From Lachnospiraceae bacterium (GTDB lineage Bacteria > Bacillota > Clostridia > Lachnospirales > Lachnospiraceae), in assembly GCA_024698555.1 (NCBI GenBank), contig JAILRI010000046.1:1-40510 (forward strand): 40,510 nucleotides of DNA, in the 5' to 3' direction. Below are positions 1 through 7,434 of this stretch, piece by piece. The notes beneath the pieces were generated by a model. It saw only the letters and a list, made by a program, of their open reading frames with translations. It had not been told where the DNA came from and searched no databases. The position numbers were made by a program, and so were the translations under genes. Each line of letters starts with the position of its first letter. Within the stretch, counting starts at the first letter, position 1.

Positions 1-383
1 CCAGCCAGAAGGTTCCCATCAGATTTGGAGAAACGATCCTCAGCTATGCTTCAAGCGATTCACTGGATGTGAAGAGTCTGACATTTATTCCGCTGGCTAT
101 TGCCGGCTGGATGCGTTATCTGCTCGGCGTGGATGATGAAGGTCTCCCGTTTGAATGCAGTCCCGATCCGATGCTTGATGAGCTGCAGGGGATGCTTAAG
201 GGCGTGAGCCTGGGGGATCCCGCTTCTGCAACGGATGAAAGATTAGCTCCTGTTCTTTCCAACAGAACCCTGTTTGCAAATGATCTTTGTGAGATAGGGA
301 TCGCTCCGAAGATCTGCGGAATGCTCAGGGAAATGCTCACCGGACCCGGCGCGGTAAAGGCTGTTCTTAAGAAATACGTATAA
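1..383 (+). CDS. Fructuronate reductase / mannitol dehydrogenase family protein, C-terminal fragment
   Basis: The frame beginning at base 3 is open from the left edge to the stop at 381-383, so the gene starts outside the window; the GTG at 69 is only an internal codon. The visible part carries the family's C-terminal signature: QKVPIRFGETI, then FIPLAIAGWMRYLLGVDDEG and SPDPMLDEL. In this family (UxuB, mannitol 2-dehydrogenase, mannitol-1-phosphate dehydrogenase) the C-terminal helical domain supplies substrate-binding residues. Fructuronate reductase (uxuB) is the favoured reading because a uronate operon lies at the other end of the window, but the NAD-binding half that would help is missing. 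An AT-rich hairpin with a T-run follows the stop. Confidence 0.75.
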   Translation, partial: SQKVPIRFGETILSYASSDSLDVKSLTFIPLAIAGWMRYLLGVDDEGLPFECSPDPMLDELQGMLKGVSLGDPASATDERLAPVLSNRTLFANDLCEIGIAPKICGMLREMLTGPGAVKAVLKKYV

Positions 384-398
384 ATCTGAGTGGTTAAG

Positions 399-423
399 AA
401 AACTACATTATATAGTTTTTTTT
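399..423 (+). terminator. Probable intrinsic terminator after the dehydrogenase gene
   Basis: The arms AAAACTA (399-405) and TAGTTTT (413-419) pair perfectly around a 7-nt loop, and the T-run continues to 423. The stem is AT-rich, so termination may be modest. Confidence 0.5.
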
Positions 424-445
424 ACAATATATATTTCAATATATG

Positions 446-474
446 TTGCATTATAAAAAAACTTGTGATATGAT
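446..474 (+). promoter_or_regulatory. Sigma-A-type promoter of the DegV gene
   Basis: TTGCAT (446-451), a 17-nt spacer and TATGAT (469-474). It lies just upstream of the ribosome binding site GAAAGGTGA at 491-499. Confidence 0.6.
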
Positions 475-505
475 AGGTCAAGATTTACACGAAAGGTGAT
501 TGTTC

Positions 506-1378
506 ATGTTCAAGATTATTACGGATAACGGTTCGGATCTTCCCAGGAGTTATCTTGAGGAAAACGGCATTGATTGCCTGTATCTGAGCACTATCCTTGA
601 TGGTAAGGTAATTGCCGGACCGGGAATCGATCTTAATGCCAGGGATTTTTACCGCCTGCTTTCGGAAGGGGCAAAGCCCTCGACCTCTCAGATCAATCCA
701 TCCGACGCGAAAGATTATTTTGCCAGACACATAGAAGACAGCGACGAGTTTTTATATATTGGGCTTTCGTCCGGGCTGTCGGGAACGGTTTCCAGCATGA
801 CTAACGGAGTTGCGGAGGTGCTGGAGGCTCATCCGAATAAGAAGATAGAGATAGTTGACTCTTTGGCAGCCTCCATAGGACAGGGCATCATGGTCACACA
901 TGCCGTCCGCATGAGAAATGAAGGCAGGTCACTTACCGAGACTGCAGAGTGGCTGCGTAAGAATGCACTTGGTTTCAACACTATTTTTACTGTAGATAAT
1001 CTGTTTGACCTCTGGAGAGGCGGGAGACTTTCAAAGGGGAGCGCCGTTCTGGGAACCCTGATAGCAGTTAAGCCCTTCATGATAGTTGATGATGAAGGTA
1101 AGCTCGTAGTAGAAAAGAAGCTGCGGGGACGCAAGAAGGCTCTTGCTTATATGGTTGACTATATGGAAGAGCGTTTGGGCTCGAAAAAAGATATGAATGA
1201 CGTGATAGGAATCTGTCACGGAGATTGCGAGGAAGACGCGAAGTACCTTGAACAGCTGGTAACAGAACGCCTTGGATTTATCAGGTTCCTCGTAAGCAAT
1301 GTCGGTCCCATGATCGGAACTCATACAGGAGCAAGTCTTGTAGTACTTGGTTTCCTGGGTGATAATCGTAAGGGCTGA
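506..1378 (+). CDS. DegV family fatty-acid-binding protein
   Basis: A 290-aa protein that matches DegV proteins along its whole length. They bind a fatty acid and, in Firmicutes, can act as FakB subunits that present it to the kinase FakA. Visible signatures are the N-terminal ITDNGSDLP, the PSTSQINPSD segment that contributes to lipid head-group binding, the glycine-rich IGLSSGLSGT, IVDSLAASIGQG, and the C-terminal GPMIGTHTGASL. The ATG at 506 is preferred over the in-frame TTG at 500 because GAAAGGTGA (491-499) sits 6-7 nt before 506. The gene is monocistronic, with its own promoter and a strong downstream hairpin. No fakA is visible nearby, and the bound lipid cannot be told from sequence. 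Confidence 0.93.
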   Translation: MFKIITDNGSDLPRSYLEENGIDCLYLSTILDGKVIAGPGIDLNARDFYRLLSEGAKPSTSQINPSDAKDYFARHIEDSDEFLYIGLSSGLSGTVSSMTNGVAEVLEAHPNKKIEIVDSLAASIGQGIMVTHAVRMRNEGRSLTETAEWLRKNALGFNTIFTVDNLFDLWRGGRLSKGSAVLGTLIAVKPFMIVDDEGKLVVEKKLRGRKKALAYMVDYMEERLGSKKDMNDVIGICHGDCEEDAKYLEQLVTERLGFIRFLVSNVGPMIGTHTGASLVVLGFLGDNRKG

Positions 1379-1416
1379 CCTGATCTTGCCGGCAAGAAGT
1401 ATACATACACACTCAC

Positions 1417-1462
1417 AAAGGAAAGAAGCCGATGAATATTTATTTGTCGGCTTCTTTCCTTT
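1417..1462 (+). terminator. Strong hairpin terminator of the DegV gene, lacking a direct T-run
   Basis: A perfect 16-bp inverted repeat (1417-1432 with 1447-1462) surrounds a 14-nt loop. The 3' arm ends in CCTTT, but the palindromic element starts at 1464 instead of a long T-run. Five T's appear immediately after the element (1628-1632). Confidence 0.7.
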
Positions 1463-1463
1463 G

Positions 1464-1627
1464 CTAGTACATCGATTCTTAAATAACTGGACCGAATGCT
1501 TGACGGCTTTAGCGATAGCACACGCCTAAAAGCCTCGCCGTAGCCCGCTACGTCTGCGTTTTCAGACATGTACTCTCGGGCAAGCATTCGGCGCATTAGT
1601 CCAGTTATTTCGCGATCGATGTACTAG
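1464..1627. repeat. Palindromic MITE-like repeat element, copy 1
   Basis: A 164-bp element bounded by perfect 13-bp terminal inverted repeats, CTAGTACATCGAT (1464-1476) and its reverse complement (1615-1627). Inside them, further paired blocks continue the hairpin: AAATAACTGGAC (1481-1492) with 1599-1610, and CCGAATGCTTG (1492-1502) with 1581-1591. The centre holds two small hairpins: CGTAGC/GCTACG at 1539-1552 and GTCTG/CAGAC at 1552-1567. It has no coding potential. A second copy in the same orientation begins at 40370. It may be a non-autonomous transposable element or a structured RNA-forming repeat. Confidence 0.85.
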
Positions 1628-1638
1628 TTTTTATGTAG

Positions 1639-2427
1639 TTACATAAGGTTTTTCTTTATTTTTTCTTCGGCGTCCGCTTTTTCAAAGAAATCATCCACCG
1701 CTGTGATGATCTCAGCCGGCTTCATGGTTTTTAACAGATATCCTTCGGGCTTTAAAGCCAGGACCTCCATAATGCTTTCCCTGTCATTTTTGCCGGTAAG
1801 GAAGATCACGGGAATATCCGAAAAATCGTTTTCTGTCCGGATCATTTCCAGCACCTGTTTTCCGTTGACTACCGGCATTTCGTAATCGAGGAGTACCAGA
1901 TCGGGTCTGTCCATGCTCATGTATTTGATGGCCATGGCTCCTGAATTGGCCAGGACTACATGGTATTTGTCGCCGAGCCAGGCCTTGACATTACGGAGCA
2001 TGGCACCGGAATCGTCTACGACCAGGATCTTTTTTTTGCTCTTTTTCCCGTGCTGCTGTATATAATCCAGGATCTGAGAGGAGGCTTCACGCACATTGAC
2101 CGGACGGCGAAATGTTTCTGTGACTGCGGTATCAGGGATAACGCGAAAAACATCATCGATGTCAATATCTCCCTGAATGATAAAGAAGGGGATATCGTCA
2201 TCTACTGCTTTATCCTTAATGAAGACCAGAGCGTCTCTCCAGGCGGAAATATCACCGTCAGCAAACAGAATAACGGCGTCGGCTTGCGGATCGGCATGCC
2301 CGAGTGTTTTTAGATCCGCTTTCAGAGAAATAAGCTCCGCGCCTTCTGATGTAAGGTATTTTTCTACACTTTTAAGCAGGAATCCCTGATTGATGTATAC
2401 TGAGATTATTTTGAGTGATCCATCCAT
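1639..2427 (-). CDS. Response regulator with pseudo-receiver and receiver domains, no output domain
   Basis: A 262-aa protein starting at the ATG at 2427, which has AAAGGTGG about 9 nt upstream; the longer frame to 2484 lacks such support. The C-terminal half is a good receiver: ILVVDDSG with the acidic pair near residues 138-139, LVLLDYEMP with the probable phospho-acceptor Asp181, then VIFLTGKND and YLLKTMKP. The usual KP dipeptide after beta-5 is KT here. The N-terminal 120 residues look like a degenerate receiver (VILFADGDIS, then FFIIQGD and ETFRRPVNV). There is no DNA-binding or enzymatic output. It lies about 115 bp downstream of the hybrid kinase gene on the same strand, so it is probably its partner, acting through protein contacts or as a phosphate relay. 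Confidence 0.85.
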   Translation of the reverse strand: MDGSLKIISVYINQGFLLKSVEKYLTSEGAELISLKADLKTLGHADPQADAVILFADGDISAWRDALVFIKDKAVDDDIPFFIIQGDIDIDDVFRVIPDTAVTETFRRPVNVREASSQILDYIQQHGKKSKKKILVVDDSGAMLRNVKAWLGDKYHVVLANSGAMAIKYMSMDRPDLVLLDYEMPVVNGKQVLEMIRTENDFSDIPVIFLTGKNDRESIMEVLALKPEGYLLKTMKPAEIITAVDDFFEKADAEEKIKKNLM

Positions 2428-2542
2428 TGGCAGATGCCACCTTTCTTTCTGGTGATCGTTCGTCCACCTGCCCCGCATCTGCAAAAAACAGGAAAGCTCT
2501 TTATCCGGCAGGAGGGTGAATGATTATCTTGGTCTGATTATA

Positions 2543-5500
2543 TCAAAGTGTCTTCAGTTTCGCAACAATATCATCGCATAGACGCAGGATATCTTCCATG
2601 GCTACATCAGCGACGAGCGCGTCAAGATCTTCTACGGATCCTTCAATACTTTCAGGCACGCGGCAACTTTCAAGCTCTTTCAGGGCGTCATCAGCCATGT
2701 CCAGGTCGAAGTTTTCAACCGCGTCCTTTAAGGTGGTAACGATCATGATCAGCTCATCGGTATCAGCGTCTCTTTTATCTGCTGTGTCATGCCGGGCAAA
2801 TGGTTCCAAAACAGGCTTAAGAGCCCTGAAATGCCTTAGTACTTCGGGAACTTTTATGTTCAGGGCTTCTAGGTCTTCCTTATTGCCCAGGTGTTCAAGC
2901 TCGTAAAAATCTTCGGACAGGCTCAGCGCTCCGATCATTCGGGAAGTGTTCTTGAGGGCATGTACCTCTATCGTGACATCATGCAGCATTTGATCGGCAA
3001 GACATTTTTCTATTTTTGTACTCTTTTTATCGATCAGTTTATAGTAATCGCCGAGTAATGACAGATACAGTTCCGCAGTTCCGCAGCTTTCCACTCCTGA
3101 AGCTGTATCAATCCCATGCCTGGCGAGCTCTTCAAATGCCGCTGTTGATGAATCGTCCGGCAGAAGCTTAGTGACGCTGCCGGATACGTCCGGCTCCGTG
3201 ACATGTTCGGAAGCTGCAGATATCAGATCGGGTGAAAGCCATTTTTTAATGCATCTGCAGATTTCTTTCATCTGGATTGGCTTGGATACAAAATCCGTAA
3301 AGCCGCTGTTTTTGAACAATTCTCTGGCTTCGGCGGTTGCGTTTGCCGAAAGCGCGATGATGGGAAGCTTATCAAACTTTTCAACGCCGGCTGAACGAAG
3401 AGAAGCAGTTGCTTCTATTCCATCCATAACAGGCATCATATGATCCATAAATACCAGATCATAATCATGTGAATGGATAAGCTCCAGAGCTTCTTTGCCG
3501 TTATGCGCGTATTCAAGCTGCATCTTTAAGGGAGCAAGCAGTCCGGATGCGACTTTCAGGTTCATTTCGTTGTCGTCGACGACCAGTATGTGAGCTGAAG
3601 GAGCTTCGAACAGATAATCGGCGTCAGCGGCTGCGGCTGTGACCCGTTCATGGTTTATAGCCTGGCAGAAGTTGATCGAATACAACGGTTTGTTTACGAT
3701 GGTTGCGTGGAGCTCTGACAGATTTTGAAGCATCGGATTATGGAGTACACATATATTTGTACCCCATTTGTCAAGGTGTTCCCGGATGTCCGGTGTGATC
3801 AGTTCATATGAATCCGTAAACAGAAACGCCGGCGGTTCTGCTTTATCAAGCTCTCTGTTATCGCAGCCGTCCCCATGTTTGCTTTCTTCCAGCACGTCAT
3901 GGTGCCTGAAACCATAGACTGAAGCCAGATTTTCAAATTCGTTTTTTATAAGCTCATTTTCAAACATGCCGCACAGCAGAGCCTGCCTGTCCTCAGATTT
4001 GATCCGGGCCGCGGGAGTGGAATTGATGACTTTTTGCTCAAGCTCGAAGCTGAAAGTACTCCCTTCTCCATATATGCTGTTTACTCCGATGGTACCTCCC
4101 ATGAGCTCTACAAGTCGTTTACAGATGGACAGCCCCAGACCTGTTCCCTCCTTGTCACGGTTTTTCCTGGTATCAACCTGTGAAAAGGCACCGAAGAGCT
4201 TGTCAAGATCCTCTTCTTTAATTCCCTGGCCGGTGTCTTTTATATCGACAATGAGTTTTATATGATCGGTATCCGTCTGTTCGGTTTTTATGGAAAGCCG
4301 CACATATCCTGAATCGGTAAATTTAACGGCGTTATTCATTATGTTGATGATGATCTGCCGGATACGTTTGTCGTCGCCGTAAAGACGGGAGGGGAGCATA
4401 GGGTCTATATCGTAAAGCAGTTCTATGGGCTTGCTTCCGATACGGTTTAGGAAGATCATTGACAGATCGTTGAGCATTGAGGACAGTTCGTATTCACCTT
4501 CAACTATCTCCAGTTTTCCTGCTTCGATCTTTGAAAAATCAAGGATATCATTGATGATCGAGAGCAGCGCGTCGCCTGAATTTTTGATATTCATCAGGTA
4601 TTCGTTGTCTCTTTCGGGCAGGTTTTCACGAAGCAGGATGTCTGTCATGCCTACTATGGCATTCATGGGAGTTCTGATCTCATGGGACATATTCGACATA
4701 AAGGCTGATTTGGCCTGATTGGCGGCTTCGGCCTGTTCCTTGGCTTTCTCCAGCTCATAGACCATAGCGCGCTGTTCGGTAATATCCGAAAGGAGCATGG
4801 CATAGCCTTCGATCCTTTTATTCCGGGTAACCGGAGTGATGAGCCGGTTGTAGTAACGACCGTCTATTTCGACCAGACACATTTCCAGACTGTTGTCGGT
4901 GCTCTCTTCGCTGTTGTATACGCTTTCACGGCTTTCCAGAAAATTGCCCAGTTTACCTATTAAGCCGCGTTCATGCCATCTTTTTGCGCGCTTCTCGGAT
5001 TCGGCGGGCTCGGTTTTGCCTGGAGCAGCCAAAGCTCCCGGTTCATCTGTGTCCCCGGCGTTGACCGGTGTTTCGGTAACATGAGGCTTTTGGCGGTGGA
5101 CGGGATCGATCTCGCAGCCCATTTGAAAAATGTCACGTATCTTGCCGGGAAGGGGCGCCATTTCCGGGAGCTTTGCCAGCTCGGGGAATACCGTTTTCGC
5201 GCAGGAATTGGCATCACGGTAGGCATAATCCGGATCAGCGATGATAAGTACTCCGGGCATGTTTTCCACAAACCAGGACTTGCCGCTTTCGATGACACTG
5301 AAAAAACTACCGTTGATAACTCCTATGATGATGGACAGGAGCGCCATGGAAGAAAGAATGGGAACATAATCATAGTTGGTATCGATGTTCATCCATATCA
5401 TAAGCGCGGAAACAATGATAAATTCTGCTCCGGCAAGCTTGGCGAGGTTATTTCTTACATTACCCTTCGGAGCCTTGAACATTTTATACAGGGTATAGGC

Positions 5501-6004
5501 AAGGAGGATCGTAAGCACGGTACAGATAAATATATACCTTGACTGCTGAAGCATGGAATTGGTGATCTCCATTTTTGAAAAGGCGATGGGATCCGTACCG
5601 TCCGGTCTTCTGGGAATTTCACGTTGTTCAAGGTTCATATTGTTAAATACGAGCTCCTGGCGTTTCCCCGACCATAAAAATGTGAGGATCGTAAGATCAA
5701 GAGCCAGCCACGGAAAGATGATCAGCTTGCTCCACTTTAGCTGGAGGAAACGCATGACGAACATTGCGAAAAAAAGATAAAAGACAGTGGCTCCGAAATA
5801 TTCCATTTTGTAGGCCATGGTAGCCGCGCCTTTTTCTGCGGATACTACTACCAGAACATAAGCACTGTTCATGATCAGACACCCCATGGTCGAGATCAGC
5901 AGCTGCACGGACATACGGGAATGAACCTTGCCGATCAGCCAGAATACTCCCACAGTCGGGATCAGGATGCCGATAGTTTGCAGAAAATAGAGTAATATAT
6001 GCAT
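2543..6004 (-). CDS. Membrane-bound hybrid sensor histidine kinase (pseudo-REC, REC, Hpt)
   Basis: This is an 1153-aa phosphorelay protein. Residues 1-235 hold about seven hydrophobic segments, resembling the 7TM sensor region of histidine kinases. A PAS-like region (245-410) follows; it is interrupted by a Pro/Glu-rich, probably disordered insert near 300-345. The kinase core has SHEIRTPMNAI with the phospho-acceptor His441, an N-box around 548-562, DTGQGI near 590 and GTGLGL near 620. Residues 670-795 look like a degenerate receiver. A true receiver (804-922) carries VFMDHMMP with Asp854, and an Hpt-like domain has HALKNTSRMIGA with His1015. The start has AGGAGG a few bases upstream. Its signal is unknown; the likely partner is the receiver protein encoded just downstream. 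Confidence 0.93.
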   Translation of the reverse strand: MHILLYFLQTIGILIPTVGVFWLIGKVHSRMSVQLLISTMGCLIMNSAYVLVVVSAEKGAATMAYKMEYFGATVFYLFFAMFVMRFLQLKWSKLIIFPWLALDLTILTFLWSGKRQELVFNNMNLEQREIPRRPDGTDPIAFSKMEITNSMLQQSRYIFICTVLTILLAYTLYKMFKAPKGNVRNNLAKLAGAEFIIVSALMIWMNIDTNYDYVPILSSMALLSIIIGVINGSFFSVIESGKSWFVENMPGVLIIADPDYAYRDANSCAKTVFPELAKLPEMAPLPGKIRDIFQMGCEIDPVHRQKPHVTETPVNAGDTDEPGALAAPGKTEPAESEKRAKRWHERGLIGKLGNFLESRESVYNSEESTDNSLEMCLVEIDGRYYNRLITPVTRNKRIEGYAMLLSDITEQRAMVYELEKAKEQAEAANQAKSAFMSNMSHEIRTPMNAIVGMTDILLRENLPERDNEYLMNIKNSGDALLSIINDILDFSKIEAGKLEIVEGEYELSSMLNDLSMIFLNRIGSKPIELLYDIDPMLPSRLYGDDKRIRQIIINIMNNAVKFTDSGYVRLSIKTEQTDTDHIKLIVDIKDTGQGIKEEDLDKLFGAFSQVDTRKNRDKEGTGLGLSICKRLVELMGGTIGVNSIYGEGSTFSFELEQKVINSTPAARIKSEDRQALLCGMFENELIKNEFENLASVYGFRHHDVLEESKHGDGCDNRELDKAEPPAFLFTDSYELITPDIREHLDKWGTNICVLHNPMLQNLSELHATIVNKPLYSINFCQAINHERVTAAAADADYLFEAPSAHILVVDDNEMNLKVASGLLAPLKMQLEYAHNGKEALELIHSHDYDLVFMDHMMPVMDGIEATASLRSAGVEKFDKLPIIALSANATAEARELFKNSGFTDFVSKPIQMKEICRCIKKWLSPDLISAASEHVTEPDVSGSVTKLLPDDSSTAAFEELARHGIDTASGVESCGTAELYLSLLGDYYKLIDKKSTKIEKCLADQMLHDVTIEVHALKNTSRMIGALSLSEDFYELEHLGNKEDLEALNIKVPEVLRHFRALKPVLEPFARHDTADKRDADTDELIMIVTTLKDAVENFDLDMADDALKELESCRVPESIEGSVEDLDALVADVAMEDILRLCDDIVAKLKTL

Positions 6005-6060
6005 ATGTTAACCTCCTGGGTCTGTCAGAAAATGGGATCTTTGAGCTGCTGTTGGTAACG

Positions 6061-6089
6061 ATTATACACTTATCTGGGGGATTCGTAAA
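6061..6089 (-). promoter_or_regulatory. Promoter of the hybrid kinase gene
   Basis: On the minus strand: TTTACG (6084-6089), a 17-nt spacer and TATAAT (6061-6066), about 55 bp upstream of the kinase start. Confidence 0.6.
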
Positions 6090-6109
6090 GAATTGTATGA
6101 CAATTACTA

Positions 6110-6137
6110 TTGAAAATATACCGTAATGAGGTATAAT
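6110..6137 (+). promoter_or_regulatory. Promoter of the 170-aa hypothetical gene
   Basis: TTGAAA (6110-6115), a 16-nt spacer and TATAAT (6132-6137). It is divergent from the kinase promoter, with about 20 bp between their -35 elements. Confidence 0.55.
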
Positions 6138-6173
6138 TCATAGAGAGAAGAAGGTATCCGTGTCAATGAAAGC

Positions 6174-6686
6174 ATGGATCGGTTAAGCATAAAACATATA
6201 CTGAAATTTGAGGTAATGATGAATACAGCCGGTAATCCGAGTATACTGATCTGCGTGGATGAATACGCGGAGGGTGATATCAAGGGAAGGATATATGAAG
6301 CGTCGGTAGACGGACATTGTAAGTTTACCGGTGCACTGAGCCTGGTAAAAACGCTGGAAGCAATCCTTAACAGCGGGGACTATCCGAGATCGACCATGAA
6401 AGTCAGATCGTTCGGTAAGGAACAACAGGCAGGTAAAGCGACTAACGGCACCGGGGCAAAAACTGCCCGTCCGGAATCCGTATGGACTCATGCGGACGGC
6501 AGATGCGCTACTTTCAGTATGAGCATCATGTTCAGACAGAATGCCTCATGGCAGGGAACACTAAGATGGGTGGAGCATGACCGTGCGGAAGATTTCCGCA
6601 GTGTGCTGGAACTGCTGATGCTTTTGGACAGCGCGTTGAGCAGTAATGATGATAAAACGGAATTCCAGGCCGAGGATCACACCTGA
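6174..6686 (+). CDS. Hypothetical protein
   Basis: I do not recognise this 170-aa protein. It has no signal peptide or membrane segment. The N-terminal part (residues 10-65) alternates like a beta-sheet protein (ILICVDEYAEGDIKGRIYEA), followed by a short Gly/Thr/Lys-rich linker near 82-98. A second structured stretch (105-160) includes FRQNASWQGTLRWVEHDRAE and an amphipathic helix. The start is uncertain. AAGAAGG at 6148-6154 is about 19 nt from the ATG at 6174, whereas an ATG at 6219 has GAGG closer by and would begin with MNTAGNPS. The stop overlaps the convergent YigZ gene by 10 bp. A promoter upstream supports that it is expressed. Confidence 0.65.
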   Translation: MDRLSIKHILKFEVMMNTAGNPSILICVDEYAEGDIKGRIYEASVDGHCKFTGALSLVKTLEAILNSGDYPRSTMKVRSFGKEQQAGKATNGTGAKTARPESVWTHADGRCATFSMSIMFRQNASWQGTLRWVEHDRAEDFRSVLELLMLLDSALSSNDDKTEFQAEDHT

Positions 6687-7300
6687 AACCAGTCAGGTTC
6701 AAGTATTTCCAGAGTACGAAGCCCGTTTGTGATCTCGGAGATATATTGTCCGAGAAAAGCGGCTTCTTCTCCAGAAAGGGCATATTCAAGGCTGACCAGC
6801 TGTCCGAAGGAGGAATTGATCATCCTGAAGCCTCTTTTTTCCGCTTCGTAGCGCAGCTTTCCGTAAGCGTCATAATCTACCGATACTGTCGCTCTGTTCA
6901 GCTTTCGCATGGTTATTATTTCTGCCGATTCGATAGCGGCTGTGGCCGCGTCACGGTAAGCCCGCGTAAGTCCTCCGGTACCGAGGAGTATTCCGCCAAA
7001 ATAGCGGGTCACAACCATACATACGTTATGGAGGCCCATATTTTTTATTGTCTCAAGAATGGGCATGCCTGCGGTTCTCGATGGTTCGCCGTCATCATTG
7101 GCGCGTTCGGCATAGTCGTCAAACCCGGCAACGAACGCGGAACAGTTGTGACGGGCATCCCAGTACTTCTTTTTCATTTCGTTAATAAAATCTACTGCTT
7201 CATCTTCGTTTTCCACGTGGTGAAGAGTACCTATGAAACGCGATTTTTTTTCCGTTATTTCACCTGAAGAGTCGGTGAGAACGGTCTTGTATTCTGTCAT
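6677..7300 (-). CDS. YigZ/IMPACT (UPF0029) family protein
   Basis: A 207-aa protein, the usual length for YigZ/YvyE proteins. The N-terminal IMPACT domain is clear: EKKSRFIGTLHHVENEDEA, DARHNCSAFV, NDDGEPSRTAGMPIL, and VVTRYFGGILLGTGGLTRAY. A ferredoxin-like C-terminal UPF0029 domain follows (residues 135-200). The biochemical role is not firmly established; the eukaryotic relative IMPACT modulates translational control through GCN1/GCN2, and bacterial members are suspected to bind nucleic acid or the ribosome. The start has GAAAGGA 8 nt upstream. Its 3' end overlaps the convergent hypothetical gene by 10 bp, so the two transcripts are complementary at their ends. Confidence 0.93.
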   Translation of the reverse strand: MTEYKTVLTDSSGEITEKKSRFIGTLHHVENEDEAVDFINEMKKKYWDARHNCSAFVAGFDDYAERANDDGEPSRTAGMPILETIKNMGLHNVCMVVTRYFGGILLGTGGLTRAYRDAATAAIESAEIITMRKLNRATVSVDYDAYGKLRYEAEKRGFRMINSSFGQLVSLEYALSGEEAAFLGQYISEITNGLRTLEILEPDWFQV

Positions 7301-7380
7301 ATGACCGATCCTTTCAAAAATACGCAGGAAAACATACTACACATGTAGAGAAGTTGTTTCTATATGTAACACTTTTTTAA

Positions 7381-7409
7381 TTGTAAAAATATGCGCTGTT
7401 TGTTATAAT
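7381..7409 (+). promoter_or_regulatory. Promoter of the class A PBP gene
   Basis: TTGTAA (7381-7386), a 17-nt spacer and TATAAT (7404-7409), about 25 bp before the start codon at 7435. The 5' leader is therefore very short. Confidence 0.65.
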
Positions 7410-7434
7410 ATAACAGACTATGGAGGTTTTTTCA

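Noticed and set aside
1631-1646. Palindrome TTATGTA/TACATAA next to the repeat as part of the element or a terminator
   Set aside because: It is absent from the bounds set by the terminal repeats, overlaps the response regulator stop codon and has no T-run on either strand after it.
4973-5542. 189-aa open frame on the plus strand inside the hybrid kinase gene
   Set aside because: It is antisense to the kinase, has no family signature or ribosome binding site, and the kinase frame has clear domains through the region.
6166-6186. Six-codon leader ORF (MKAWIG) before the hypothetical gene
   Set aside because: It is better spaced from the ribosome binding site than the main ATG, but it contains no regulatory codon run or attenuator hairpin, so a leader peptide cannot be supported.
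7340-7375. TGTAACAC...TTGTAA near the PBP promoter as a further LacI operator
   Set aside because: The half-sites are too far apart and poorly matched compared with the four accepted sites.
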